Shown: positions 11,298 to 23,450, counted from the first letter of the stretch. The stretch is DNA of 64,000 nt from Utricularia gibba (GCA_002189035.1 NEEC01000008.1:868001-932000); one strand, 5' to 3'. Numbers and translations are program-made. Notes: generated by a model not told the origin, from the sequence alone.

Positions 11298-12948
11298 TAT
11301 TTATGCGTTGTACCTTTCAGAGGAGCCCTCGTTCTCCCTGAATCCCTCACCTCATGGCGATAGTTTGCTGTGACAAAGAGCAGCTTAGATACACCTACAA
11401 GCTACTAATTCCTCGTTTCCACAGGCAATGTGGAGGCCAGCAGCATCAAGGAGGCATGAAACGTGGGATGTTTCAAAGAACAGAATCTCTCTGGCAGAGT
11501 TCATGCATACAGTAAATTGTTGCCGAGATTGATGCATGTTACTGCAACAATGAGCGTGAGGCTCCCACCATTGAGGAGAGTGTAGTATTACATTGGGGAG
11601 GATAAGAGATTAAATAGAAGCATCATTCGAATTTTGTATAATTTTTCTTTCGAGCACGATTGAGTTATCTTAGATGGAAATAACAAAGTTAAACGTGTTT
11701 AGGTTGAAATAATTCCGAGATGGATAATCATTTGGGAAGCTAATTAATGATATAAAAATAAGAAAAAATTGAGTTAATTTCATATTGAATAAAAAATGTT
11801 TATATGATTTTTTCAATTTATGATATATTTAAAATATATGTCATGGATCATGTGTATCATAATTCATATTATTTTATATGATATTATTTATTTTGAATAT
11901 TTAATTTCTAAGATTTTATATGATTTTATATTAATTTTTTATGGATACTTTTTTATAAGATTAGAGTGGTTCCTTATTTTAAGTACATCTAAAATTTATG
12001 TATATAATAAATGTGACATGTCAATGCCCTTGAGACGATACCTTATAATAGTTCAAAAATCATGATTGCTCTACAATTTAAAAATCTTGATTATCAAATA
12101 TAATTGCTTAGTATAATTAATAATTTAAAATTTATTTGATTGTGTTTCTTGAAAAATATTTCTCAATAAGTAATTTTAATTTAAAATATTAGAAATGCTC
12201 TATATTATTTTTAAAAAAATTAGAAAAATGTCAAATAGAATTTAATATGAGAATTCGATGTTCAAAATTAGGTTAAAAGTGGAAAAGGATTCTCTTTGAA
12301 GTCTTCCGACCTGCATTCACTTGGATCTCTCCACGGAAAGCCTTATTGCCATCCTCAGCCATTTGGAATTGCAACTCGAGCGAACGGCGATTTCAGTCCC
12401 TGGGTTTTCCTCCCGTTGATTTGGGGTACGGTAGCCCACTTCGTTAATTCTGGTACCCTTATTTCTATTCTGTGTTCCTGTACTTTCCGTTCGAATCATA
12501 CTAAACGCTAATTTGATGTAATGTTTGATCATTCTCTACACTTGTTAACGATATGTGTTGAAGGGATTTTCCCAGCGAGTCTCCTTTACTATGTTAAGGC
12601 GGAAGTAATTGCAAAATCATATCGCCTCCTAGGTGTTTGATGAAATGTCTCTTAGAACAGTCATTCTTGTGAATTTTTCTGTCATGGATCTTTCTGCATT
12701 GGTTTAGCTGATATCTAAATAGGATTTTTGCGGATGTATTGGGTGTCTGGGGGCTCTGGTAGTAATAGAGAAGGTTTGTGTGATATTTCTCACGGTCTTC
12801 TTTTTCCTGGGGCGGCATGGTTACGTGGTTAATATCTGCATTGTTGCCGATCGTTCTTTTTTTTTTTGTACACGTTTATTTGGTTGTCATTTCTGGGTTG
12901 CTACCTTGTGCGACTCAAGCTCTTGATTTGGCGATTGCAGCACTCAAA
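11298..12948. other. 3' UTR, AT-rich spacer and 5' UTR/promoter of uL23m
   Basis: 11300-11640 is probably PPR 3' UTR. 11640-12290 is AT-rich with no gene. From about 12290 the composition rises. A likely 5' UTR exon (to about 12452, ending TTCTGG before TACCC) and an intron ending at GCGATTGCAG (about 12940) precede the start codon of the ribosomal gene. The UTR splice is inferred from sequence alone. Confidence 0.4.
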
Positions 12949-13580
12949 ATGGGAAGACGGATAGTAAACTTTGCCAATTTGCCCATAAAACTGCTGATGC
13001 CTTCATCCTTCTCTAATATTACAGAGATTGCTCTCAAAACCATCCCCTCTGCGACCAAGGTTTGTGCACAAGCTAGTTTTAAGTTTTCATCAAAGTTCAG
13101 CATGCTTATGTAATCCTCTATTCGCAGATTGAGATTAAAAGGGTTCTGGAATCTTTATACGGTTTCGAGGTGGACAGGGTGCATACCCTAAATATGGATG
13201 GTAAAAAGATCAAGAGAGGCGGGATTCTGCTTGCCAAACCAGATTACAAGAAGGCTTATGTGACGCTCAGGAACCCTCTTTCGCTTGACCCAGATCTATA
13301 TCCCATCAAGCTGATTGAGGAGGAACGGAAAAGGACAATGAACAAGGAGTCAAAATCAACCATCGTGGAGGACACAACAAGATCCCATTGGCTTGATCAG
13401 GACACCCGTACCAACAAACTTGGTGACCGTCGTGGCCGATTCAACAAACCAGAACGATTCCCCAAGCCTGAACAACGACACCGCTTTGGTGAGACAAGTT
13501 CCCACAAGGCGAACTCCAACTCCGGAGCCAAGTTTCCTTGGAGCAGCATGACCAATAAGGTTTCCAATGGAGGAAGATAA
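12949..13580 (+). CDS. Mitochondrial large-subunit ribosomal protein uL23m
   Basis: Two exons (12949-13059 and 13128-13580) give about 187 residues. The protein opens MGRRIVNFANLPIKLLMP and continues IEIKRVLESLYGFEV, NMDGKKIKRGG and DYKKAYVTLRNPLSL, the plant mitochondrial L23 family (At4g39880 type). Known role: binding 23S-type rRNA near the exit tunnel of the mitoribosome. After residue about 100 the tail is basic and Arg/Asn/Ser-rich, and it ends with FPWSSM, which relatives also keep. The ATG at 12949 is chosen because relatives begin with the same GRRxVNFANLPIK block; the open frame upstream lacks conservation. Splice phase is 0 and both sites are canonical. Confidence 0.88.
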
Positions 13581-13775
13581 CACAGCATCCATTATCTCTG
13601 TATCTCCTTGTGGCAAGCAGTTCCTGAGCACATGTCCTGCTTCCGTAGATTGGACACTTGGGTTCCCAGGATTTACTATGTTTTACTTGGTTCAGTTTTC
13701 TTGCTAATCAACCCTGTCTTGGAGACGTTTGAAATGAATTAGCTCTTCAGACAAAATGTTCATGCTGGATGGTAC

Positions 13776-13823
13776 TGGGCCCGATTATGGACTGTGTTGG
13801 GCTACATATCTCAAAGCCCAATA
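13776..13823. promoter_or_regulatory. Site II cluster upstream of CHLP
   Basis: TGGGCC (13776), TTGGGCT (about 13798) and AGCCCAAT (about 13816) lie within 50 bases, about 300 bases before the CHLP start codon. Such TCP-binding clusters are common in plant photosynthesis and organelle gene promoters. The sequence TAATATAAATATTAATAT just after could supply the TATA element. Confidence 0.4.
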
Positions 13824-14117
13824 TTAATATAAATATTAATATATTTTGTAATACTCACCTAACGCAGACGTGGTTGAAGGTGAACCTAGTATTTGATCCA
13901 CTGGTGGAAATGTCGATATTACCCCTAACGCCCTTGACTCTGGTCTGGGGTCTCTGTCACTCGATACAACCAAAGCCAGAATCTTACAAACGTTATCTTT
14001 AATTAATCTCCACCATCCATTTCCACTGATCCTACGGCTCTCCTCTCTCACCACATCCTTCCAGGCAATAAAAATCTGCGACGAACTCTCCGCCACTAAG
14101 TTCCACTGCACTCTTCC

Positions 14118-15506
14118 ATGGCGTCCGTCGTCCTCAAATCCTTCGTGGGACTCCGATCCGAGGACGTGAATGCAGTGGTTCTCCAAAATTCGGCCGCCAT
14201 TTCCCGTTCCCGACGGAGATCTGTTGTGGTTGCCTCGAAATCCAGTCCCAGAGTGACCGGGCGGAACCTGCGGGTCGCGGTGGTCGGAGGAGGGCCTGCT
14301 GGCGGATCCGCGGCTGAGACGCTGGCTAAAGGTGGGATCGAGACTATTCTGATTGAGAGGAAGCTTGATAACTGCAAGCCATGCGGCGGCGCCATTCCTC
14401 TCTGTATGATTGGAGAATTCGATTTGCCGCTGGATATAATCGACCGTCGAGTCACGAAGATGAAGATGATTTCGCCGTCCAATGTGGCGGTGGACATTGG
14501 AAGAACTCTGAAGCCTCACGAGTATATTGGAATGGTGCGCCGGGAGGTACTCGACGCTTACCTCCGCGACCGCGCCGCCGCTGCCGGTGCCAGTATCATT
14601 AACGGCCTCTTCCTCAAAATGGATGTTCCTCAGTCCAAGAACGCGCCGTACGTTCTTCATTACACTGATTTCAACGCCAAAACCGGTGCCGCCGGCGAAA
14701 AGAAGACTCTTGAGGTGGACGCAGTTATCGGCGCAGACGGCGCAAATTCACGCGTTGCTAAGGGAATCGACGCTGGAGACTACGACTACGCCATTGCTTT
14801 CCAAGAGCGCATCAAAATCTCCGATGACAAAATGAAGTACTATGAGGATTTGGCCGAGATGTACGTCGGCGACGACGTCTCCCCTGATTTCTATGGCTGG
14901 GTTTTCCCTAAATGTGACCACGTCGCCGTGGGAACAGGAACTGTTACCCACAAAGGTGACATCAAGAAGCTCCAATTCGCAACCAGACTCCGCGCACGCG
15001 ACAAAATCGACGGCGGAAAAATCATCCGCGTCGAGGCCCACCCAATCCCGGAACACCCCCGTCCACGGAGAGTATCCGACCGCGTCGCCCTCGTTGGTGA
15101 CGCCGCTGGATACGTAACAAAATGTTCCGGCGAAGGGATCTACTTCGCTGCGAAGAGTGGTCGGATGTGCGCGGAGGCGATCGTGGAGGGATCCGAGAAC
15201 GGGAAACGGATGGTGGATGAGAGCGACCTCCGAGTGTATCTGGAGAAATGGGACAAAACCTACTGGCCAACTTACAAAGTTCTCGACATTTTGCAGAAGG
15301 TGTTCTACAGATCAAATCCGGCGAAAGAAGCGTTCGTGGAGATGTGCGCCGACGAGTACGTGCAGAAGATGACCTTCGATAGCTATCTGTACAAGCGCGT
15401 GGTTCCTGGGAACCCACTGGACGATTTGAAGCTCGCCGTGAACACCATTGGAAGTCTGGTTAGGGCAAATGCGCTGAGGAAGGAGATGCAGAAACTCACC
15501 GTGTAA
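14118..15506 (+). CDS. CHLP: Geranylgeranyl diphosphate/geranylgeranyl-chlorophyll reductase, chloroplastic
   Basis: A single intron-free frame of 462 residues, the usual family length. The N-terminal 45 or so residues are Ser/Arg-rich, a transit peptide. Then comes the FAD-binding Rossmann motif VVGGGPAGGSAAETLAKGG, followed by CGGAIPLCMIGEFDLP, VRREVLDAYLRDRA, a second FAD motif GADGANSRVAKGID, YGWVFPKCDHVAVGTG, VALVGDAAGYVTKCSGEGIYFA and the C-terminal Arg/Lys-rich end. The enzyme uses NADPH to reduce the geranylgeranyl side chain to phytyl for chlorophyll, tocopherol and phylloquinone, at thylakoid and envelope membranes. Codon use is more GC-rich than the flanks, as expected for a highly expressed plastid gene. 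All key motifs are present. Confidence 0.96.
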   Translation: MASVVLKSFVGLRSEDVNAVVLQNSAAISRSRRRSVVVASKSSPRVTGRNLRVAVVGGGPAGGSAAETLAKGGIETILIERKLDNCKPCGGAIPLCMIGEFDLPLDIIDRRVTKMKMISPSNVAVDIGRTLKPHEYIGMVRREVLDAYLRDRAAAAGASIINGLFLKMDVPQSKNAPYVLHYTDFNAKTGAAGEKKTLEVDAVIGADGANSRVAKGIDAGDYDYAIAFQERIKISDDKMKYYEDLAEMYVGDDVSPDFYGWVFPKCDHVAVGTGTVTHKGDIKKLQFATRLRARDKIDGGKIIRVEAHPIPEHPRPRRVSDRVALVGDAAGYVTKCSGEGIYFAAKSGRMCAEAIVEGSENGKRMVDESDLRVYLEKWDKTYWPTYKVLDILQKVFYRSNPAKEAFVEMCADEYVQKMTFDSYLYKRVVPGNPLDDLKLAVNTIGSLVRANALRKEMQKLTV

Positions 15507-15715
15507 CCGCGGGTGCTCTTAATGTTGTACGCTGCGCTGTATTTGTTGTACTTTTAGCTGGAATTTACAACTTATCTCTGTGCCCACCATCGGAAGAATT
15601 TTGATTCTTGAAATTGGAAATAGACGTGGCTTTTAAAAACTCGATCTTGTGAAGTCTTTGTTTGACTCCCATTTGACCGTTTTCGATAACGTAAATTTGA
15701 AAAAAAATAAAAAAT

Positions 15716-15723
15716 TGTCAAGA

Positions 15724-15755
<32 letters not shown>

Positions 15756-15796
15756 TACCTGAAACTGGCGCCTTAGACCGCTCGGCCATCTTGACA
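15716..15796 (-). tRNA. tRNA-Leu (anticodon CAG)
   Basis: Read on the minus strand, an 81-base cloverleaf starts TGTCAAG and ends CTTGACA (7 bp acceptor stem, perfect). It has the D-arm GGCCGAGCGGTC, an anticodon stem CCAGT/ACTGG enclosing TTCAGGT (anticodon CAG), a long variable arm typical of class II tRNAs, and GGTTCAAATCC in the T-arm. No intron is present. A run of Ts follows on the minus strand (plus 15699-15715), the Pol III terminator. Confidence 0.95.
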
Positions 15797-16073
15797 TTTG
15801 TGTATAATTTGTGTTTACTAAACAACTTATAGATAATCCCAAACGGTCCTCTCAACAGACGATACTATGCTGCTACAAGGAGCAGGCGAGCGGTGAAATG
15901 CTTGCTTGTGTACTGCAGTCTGCAGATATTTTCTCACTTATATTATTGTAATCAATTTTTCCATTGAAAAAACACTCATTCTCTTGGAGTGAAATGCTTG
16001 CTCTGCATAAATTTGGTAGTGAGAGTACTCATGCTCACATCAAGTGGCCTCGGAGAAACAGGAATCTCCTTGC

Positions 16074-17544
16074 TTACGCAAAATTTGAAACAATGTCTTC
16101 GGCTTCTGAAAGGGATCCTCCTTTCTCCTCTGAATACAGTATCTTCTTGATGGCCAACGCCATTGGAAGATTTTCCAGTTCAGGACTTTGACAGAGTACT
16201 TCTATGTCCCTTAACTTGGAAAAGTAGAAGTCCCTTTCCTTCTCCAACAGATCCACAGAGATCTTCAGATCAGTCAGCTGTTTCATGTCATCAACCCGAG
16301 AATCAAGCACTGATCGTCTCATGGATACGGAATGGATCAATCAATGCAAGTAAGCAGCATACCTCATTTGTCAATGCTTGAATTTGAGCACAAGAGTTTG
16401 CAACTTTCCCTTGTTTTACATCTGTCATGCCCACCGAATGCTGGTTGCCATTATACTTGACTGCTGCGGCATTCCCATCATCACATGAACCGGGAGGATT
16501 GCAGGTGTTGTTTACTTGCAGTGACTTGGCGTTCTTCTGTGAGCACCTGGGGTTTCTATCCTTGGCACCCTTCCCTCTCCTTTCGACTGGATTGTAGTTC
16601 CTGGGGAAGCGTTTTGCAGTAAGGAAGCTGACATAAAAAGCTAGATCAATGACTGCTGAGATACAAGAGGCCTCCTTACTCATTCATCATTCCACCGTTC
16701 ACGGAATCACAGTAGCGTTTCAACCACTGCAGAAACTCCAGGTTGTCTAGCGGCCTTCCTTTCACAAGTTTGTTCACCTCGATGTTCTACAGTGAATGAT
16801 GATGAATAAACAACACACAGTTCTGAAGGGTGCATCAAGTATGGTATGGCAATGGCAAAGAACAAGTACCTTTGTGATCTTGAGTTTGTTGAAGATCTCT
16901 TGAAGGATTTTGTAGTTCTGTATCATATCGTACTCAGTTTTCGCTTCAAAATTCACCTGCAACAAGACAACCTTGATGAAAGGGCTTCCATTACGCAATG
17001 TGGTTCATTTAAGACTGGATTATCACCTTGTGGATGGGAACAACTCCTGGATGTGCCATGTCCATCAACTGGCACTGCACAGCTCCAGAGGCCGCCTAGA
17101 AGGGATCATCAGATGTATCAGAAGGTAGTTCATACAGATATTTCACAGCAAATATTACACATTGGCATTAATTTCAATTCAAGAACAGAAGAACGACAGG
17201 AAGATAATGATTTTTCACATTCACCACAATGCCTATTCTTAAGATGCTTAGACACAGAAATCAGTGAAATCCCACTAAATCTTGAAACCCAGAAAAACAT
17301 CTCCAAATTGAGCGTCCATACAAACTCTCTACAGGATAATTAACCAAGAAACGGCCGGCGAATCCTCCATTGCAGAGGAAAACAGAGCAAGGTAAGAATT
17401 CTTTGGGGCACCCAGAAATCATGGAAAATTGGAAAGATGGTGTTGTTATTCGGTCACCTCTTCTACGCGGGAGAGGTTCAGCTGAAGCCTGGAGTTGATC
17501 CAAGCAAGAATCTCGGTCCGCCCAACGTAGTACGCGCCTTCCAT
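16074..17544 (-). CDS. End-binding microtubule protein EB1 (closest to EB1c type)
   Basis: Six exons join without frame loss: 17544-17458, 17095-17027, 16956-16870, 16786-16680, 16600-16363 and 16277-16074, giving about 263 residues. The N-terminal CH domain reads [52 protein letters not shown] and [24 protein letters not shown] linker [10 protein letters not shown] and KSLQVNN follows; the latter resembles EB1c. The EB1 dimerisation domain is [25 protein letters not shown]1 proteins track growing microtubule plus ends; EB1c acts at the mitotic spindle. The tail after the EB1 domain is only about 20 residues and ends AEDIVSNFA, shorter than EB1c relatives. A further tail exon is possible but I do not see one. 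All splice sites are GT-AG. Confidence 0.92.
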
Positions 17545-17599
17545 CTCGAGAGCAACCCAAAATCTATCGAGGGAAGAACACAAATCCAACTATCCTGGT

Positions 17600-19985
17600 A
17601 AGCAATACCTATCCTATCTACCGGCTGCCCCGATCCAGCGTTCGACAATATATACAGAAAAGTGATAAGAAGAAGCCAGAGAGAGAAGACCGGAAATTCA
17701 AAACCTTGTTACCGTTGGAGACTCGTACGCGTGCAGTTCGAAGCTCGAAAGCTAAATCCCCTGAAACAAAGTCCGGTCTCCAACGGTCATATTAAACCAT
17801 TTGTGATTCAAATTATTATATTATATTTCTTTTCAAAAAATCAGTGAATAAATTATTATCCCTGTTGAGCCTGGGCCTTATACCTTGGCCCATCTTTAGA
17901 AAAAAGTTAGATGAAAAGCCCAATAAGAATGATTGATGCATCTCATTTTAATTATTAATTGTGTTCCTAAGAAATGCAACTCCCCACCTCCCATAAATAA
18001 AATTCTCAAAGTCATTCAAAATATCAAAAGTTTCATTCCAAATAAATTTATAAAAAAAATTCAAATGAAAGCATTTTCTCAATGAAATTTATAGTAGAAT
18101 CATGATCGAACACAAAAATATGTTGCTTCTATTATGCTAATATGATTCAAAATCACACAATAATCTAGCTTTAAGTCTTAACTAAAATTAACCCTTGGAT
18201 ACATAAGCACTTCGAGGAGTTTCAAGTGAACTTATTCTTCCCAAATTATGTGTCTGCCTATTTTGCATGCTGTTTTTTGAAAAATATATTATCTTCTTTT
18301 ATATAATTTACTTTTCCAACATAACATTGAATAAATTAAAACATTATTTCATCATTTTATTGTTAATATGGTTTTTTAATACCTTTTATATATGTTCAAT
18401 TATACATTTTTATACCAAATGTATATTAAGCAGATCTTTCTAGAATCTTTATTCATATCAATTAATTTATTCTATACTTAATATCATATAAATTAAAAGA
18501 TACTACTAAATAAATTAATGGTATACAATACCAACAACGCACGAGGGGACACGGAGGTCCCATGCGGACCCGCCCCGACAGCGCTTGCGAACACACAGGA
18601 ACCCGACCCGTGCAGCGCACGTCAACGTCGATACCTTTTTTTTTCTAAATATTCATTCACATTTTAAATTTTCCCCAAAATAAGAAAATCGGTCTCTTTC
18701 CGGCCCAAACCCTAACGCCCCCCGTGCTCATACGCAGCGAATCCGATCACGGAGACGCCGGGCGTCGGACGGGCTCGAACGAATCCGACGGACGAGGGGC
18801 TCGGCGGCTTGCGCGATGGCAATAGGTGTATGTACGGTAGCTTTTGGGGATCCCTTTTGGTTGGTGCAGGTTTGATTTTCAGATTTTTAATGGATAAACC
18901 GTTATCTGTACCTCCAATTTTCATTGTGATACAACCAACGAAAAACCACATGACGTGTCGGGGAAAATACCCCACATTTTTTCGGGAATAAAAATAAATT
19001 ATATTCTGGTGGGGCCAATTCAATAATTTGCTACCCCATGTCTAAAATTTATGGAATCTTGTTTGTAAATTAACTTTATTTTATTTTCAAAAAAAAAAAT
19101 GATTTTACATTTCAAATATATACCTGATTTTCTTCCATGAGAATCAATTATTTAGAATCAATTCAATTATCTGATAAATATGAATGTGTATCTTCTCGTA
19201 CATAATTTTTTTTTAAAAAAGATTTTAACAAATAAATTTAATATTATATACATTTGTTAATATGGAATTACAATTAATACCATTTTTAAAATAAATAATA
19301 ATTATATAATTTAGTTAAGAATTTTATAAATATTGATATTATATCATTTGTTTTATTTAAATAAATTTATAAAATAGGATTATTAATAAATAAAGGTAAA
19401 TATATAATTTATTTAAAAAACACTTTTTATTTTTTTTCACTCCAAACGTTAATCAGTTATATAAAATTATTTTTAAAAAGCATTTTTCAAATATATATCA
19501 ATTTTTATTTTATTAGAATTTTCAAAATAAATTCTTTATTGATTTTTCCAAATGTTGCTTATATATTTTACATAAATATTTCATATTTTAATTAAATAAT
19601 ATTTTAAAATATTATAATATTCCAATATTTATTAATAAGCCCGGCACAACCTAGCAGTTACCCAACAGTACTTGTTTTACTGTATGACTAAATTAAATGA
19701 GGCTTCTAGAATCTTTCCTGAAATTTGAGGGGCATTCTAATATCGTTATAATCTGTGAAAAAATTCTATTAATAATGCGCTATATATAGAAAGTCTAATT
19801 CTAATTTGCGCAATGCTAATGATTACCGAGACATGATTTACTTGATTCCAGACTGGACCATGACCTTCTACCCAGAAACCCTAAATTGGTCGGCCTCGTG
19901 GATACACCTCCGATGTCACGCCGGCGTCGATCACCGGTGCAGCTCCGATGCCGTTTAAATTGGGGAAGAAGGAGTCTATATGTAA
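17600..19985. other. Mostly AT-rich intergenic DNA with one GC-rich patch
   Basis: The 5' side of EB1 runs to about 17900 and has GGGCC/GGCCCA motifs near 17870-17895. 17940-18520 and 19010-19640 are AT-rich and empty. 18530-18840 is a GC-rich patch with a GGCCCAAACCCTAA promoter-like motif (listed separately). No gene can be supported. Confidence 0.5.
18701..18717. promoter_or_regulatory. Site II plus telo-box (GGCCCAAACCCTAA) without a downstream gene
   Basis: The combination of GGCCCA with AAACCCTAA is the classical signature of promoters of plant ribosomal-protein and translation genes. Here it is followed by GC-rich DNA to about 18840 and a short ATG frame of about 20 codons from 18815, then AT-rich sequence. 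I infer a truncated or relic promoter/5' exon. Confidence 0.3.
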
Positions 19986-19989
19986 CTGT

Positions 19990-20128
19990 AATAACTACCT
20001 TTACCTTTCCTCCTCTGGAAGACCCAATCAGATATTGGGAAGGTCCTTATAGAATAGTTGACCTAGTCGCACCCGAGCCCTACACACATGGAAGGCAAGA
20101 ATTGTCCAAGTCATGGAACATTGATTAA
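19990..20128 (+). mobile_element. Ty3/gypsy pol C-terminal fragment
   Basis: The frame ends with IRYWEGPYRIVDL, a Pro-rich turn, then RQELSKSWNID and a stop. That is the conserved WEGPY...SWN end of plant gypsy integrase, after which relatives read H-L-R/K-x-Y-Y. Nothing upstream continues the polyprotein, so this is a short relic about 140 bases long in AT-rich DNA. Confidence 0.6.
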
Positions 20129-20921
20129 TCATATGCTAGTTTTATAATGATTCATGCTCGTCTTTTAGTATATTATTCGTTTGATCATCCAATCTTCATG
20201 ATTTTTTTTTTCATATTTATAATCTTTTTCTAGAAAGTCACATATTCTAATTTTACTTTAGATCAAACATATTTAACTTTTGAATTCTTATTAAAAATTT
20301 TCCATCATCTCAGATAAAAAGTCTGATATAAGATTTGTATGATTATTCTATTCAATCATCATCAAATTTTAACATGTTAAAATTAAAGATTCAATAAACG
20401 TAAATCACAATTGAAAAGATTAGATTTAATTAATTATTCATGATTTATATCTATTATATATTTGATTGTATCATGTAATTTATCAATGTATGATTGTCTG
20501 CTCTAATCCAACATATCCGATAGTTTTATGACTATTGGCAATTTATGGCATGCTTAGGGTTTTTTGAAGCTTCCTACCTGGAAAAGGGTTCCAAACATTC
20601 ATGCAGGGGAACATACAAAATGAATGCTCCAGAACTGTGGAATTAGAATTTGCCATGGCATTTAAAAGGCATGCTACTTTCAGACTCCACGTCTCTTGGG
20701 CCCGTATCCTGCATTTTTTTAGTAGCAACTTGGGGGACAGGGTTTCAACATCACATTCATGACGAACAGTACACAAACGCAATCCCATTTTAATAATGGA
20801 AGCAGCTTTGGGCGCATACAGAAACAAGAAAAGCATCCTTCGATCCAAAAGGGAAAAGACAACCAAAACATAGAGTGATCTGATCACTGCGAGCAGAAAA
20901 AAATGGATCCGAACAGAAGCC
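20129..20921. other. AT-rich spacer and 3' UTR of the PRE-like gene
   Basis: 20129-20540 is AT-rich with no frame. 20543-20900 probably holds the 3' UTR of the minus-strand HLH gene. A 114-codon minus frame there shows no recognisable domain. Confidence 0.4.
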
Positions 20922-21368
20922 TCATACTGATGCTGCCCCTTGTTTAGTTATTGCTTCTAGTTTTTCACTGTTGGAGAAATCTTCTGATAATCTCTGCATC
21001 ATCCATGACAGTGACTTCTCCTCCGGGAGGGGGATGAGTTGGGACAGGCTCTCACTCAGAGCATCCACCTCCCTTGAAAGTGTCTTGATGTAGTTGCATG
21101 CCTCTTTCAGAATCCTTGATGGTGATGCCTGTCGCACTATCCCACATCAAAAAACCAAAACCAGACCAAAGAATTTCATGCCGAGCCCCCGTATTCATTC
21201 ACCATGTACATGGTTTTCTAGTCGTGCTCATGGAAGAGAAACGCTTACCCTTGGGTTGCTCCTCAAGGTGGAGGAATTGGGCAGCTTTGCCTGCAGTCTC
21301 AACAGGAGTTCGTTGATCTCATCTTCTGTGAGCCGTGGGGATGAAACTCTACCATTTTCGGAAGACAT
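20922..21368 (-). CDS. PRE/ILI-type atypical HLH protein, C-terminus probably frameshifted
   Basis: Two exons (21368-21249 and 21128-20922) give 108 residues as written. Exon 1 has a Ser-rich start then [18 protein letters not shown]; exon 2 has [31 protein letters not shown]. This is the small non-DNA-binding HLH fold of PACLOBUTRAZOL RESISTANCE proteins, which titrate inhibitory HLH factors and promote cell elongation downstream of brassinosteroid, gibberellin and auxin. Family members end about 20 residues after LSQL with an AxIIRxLL-like motif and a stop. Here that ending ([13 protein letters not shown], stop) is present but in the -1 frame at 20955-20995. The main frame instead runs on through an unrelated 40-residue tail. 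One missing base between about 20995 and 21045 would explain it. Confidence 0.8.
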
Positions 21369-23450
21369 GGTATCAGGCGTGGAGGAAGGAGGAGTTCCCG
21401 GAGGGAGGATCAATCAGATCAGCACCGGGGTTCTGGTATATACAGAGCAGAAAGCGAGTGGTTGCAACAAATTAAATACAAGTAGGACCCCGCTCGTTTG
21501 GCGTCTTACACGAAAAGAGGGATTAAAAAAAACACAGCTTGGGCCATCAAAAGAATATTGTATTCGCAGCTGTATAGCAAATTGAGCAAAAGAGACGGTG
21601 CGGACTCGCGCCTGGAAAACCTTCACATACATTGGATGCAATCGTCCGCAAAAGGATACATTCCCTCTTGACACCAGGATCGGGTACAACACAACCATCA
21701 AGAATCACACTCACTTCTCAGACTCAAGGGTTAAGTGTGCGCATTACCTTTTGTTGCAGGGCAAAGGAATCATCGACCGAGATGACCCGTGCGAGGAATC
21801 ATCCATCAGATCATCGTCGTCATCACCAAGTGGTGGATTACCCAAAAGGGAAAACGCCCTCTGATGCCTACCAAAGGGCATCCAGATGTGAAATGCCCTC
21901 CACTACAAAGGGAATCCTCCGACAACTGGATCCATATCCTGAAACGTACCAACATTCTCCTATCTTCTCTTCCTATCGGGAACAGAAACGATAAGTCAAA
22001 ATCAACCTAAACACTTTCCTTTGATTGCCGAGTATGCCTACTTTCTAGAGAGTTGAAAAACACCGAGCTCTAAAATCCTTGGAAACAAGGAGGGCTCTTC
22101 TTCTTGCATGGGATGCAGCTACTTTTGAAAAGTAATCCTGTACAATATATTTTAAGGTTCGTTTATATTAATTTATATTAAAACAAATTATTTGAAAAAC
22201 ATAATCATTGTAGAAAGTTTTATTTATGTAAAAAATCTTGATCATGTGTTTTATATACAATTTTACAATTAAATTCATATTATTATTATTATTATTATTA
22301 TTAAAATACATGTAATTAATAATTTATTATTTGATTGACAAAAATAGGTAATATCATATTTTATTATCGTGAGGTTAATAAAATCCATCTCATATAAGGG
22401 TTCGTGTTTCACGATAAACAAAGCAATACATAAGAAAATATATTAATATCTACCAAATGTGTGATTAAGATGTGTTATTTAACATAAAACTATTTTTTTA
22501 TATTTTATCAAACGAACCCTCAATTTTCACTTCTGCATTCTCATTACACTTTGTATCAATTCCTTGGATTTTCAATCATGGAATCATGTAATGAAATCAT
22601 TTTTCATTACATTTGAAACATCCTCAATTTTCATATGTCTAGTGATCACTTGTCCATTCTCTTTGTTTTAAATGGATGATAATGACCTAAAATTGATGGT
22701 TTCAAATTAAAGAATTAATTTGTTTTTCTAATATGATTAGAATGAGTATTTCAAAATTATGATTAAATCCAATTCAAAACCTTGATTATGGATAAAATCA
22801 AATACAATTTTTAAAAAATAAAAAAAAATTGAAATTTTGGAAGATGTAAGCCTATACAAGGATTTTCATTTTTTGATAATGAGTATACTTAAACATTAAT
22901 AGAATCGTTTTAAATTATTATAAAAATGATTAAATTAAAATACATGACTAAATGAGACAATAAGTTGAACCATTTTTTAAAATACTAATATGTCGTTTGA
23001 TAATATAATATTAATATATTTAGTAAAAAATTATATATTTAATTATATATAACATTTAATATTTGATAATAGAATTTTGAATATGGAAGTAATATAAATA
23101 TAATTAATCGCTTCTTCATTTATATATACTTTCGACATATTCAAAAAATAAGTATGTAAATGATATAATCATATAAGAGTAACATATATATAATAATTAA
23201 TTAAATAATGATTTGCATATAAATGTAAATATAAATTTTTTATAATATACTATTAAATACATTCTAAGTTAATGAACCATTTAATTTCATTGGTAGCATG
23301 ATCAAAGCAGCCTTGTGATTTGGTTATTTTGGTATTATTAAACTTATGTTTTCTTATTTTTTTCTAAAAAAAATTGCATTTTTCAAGAAATTTTTTTAAT
23401 AAAATAAAGTGAGATTTTTATTTTTTTGAATTTTTGTTATTGAGAGAAAA
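21369..23450. other. Promoter side of PRE-like gene, then AT-rich intergenic DNA
   Basis: 21400-22130 is of mixed composition with overlapping short frames on both strands and no recognisable domain. It is probably the promoter of the minus-strand HLH gene, though a non-coding transcript is possible. 22140-23450 is AT-rich. It includes a (TTA)n microsatellite at about 22277-22302 and is otherwise featureless. Confidence 0.45.

Noticed and set aside
13836..14660. 274-codon minus-strand frame opposite the start of CHLP
   Set aside because: Low-complexity shadow of a GC-rich coding exon; no domain, and the plus strand carries a clear enzyme.
15633..15842. 69-codon minus frame
   Set aside because: It simply reads through the tRNA-Leu gene.
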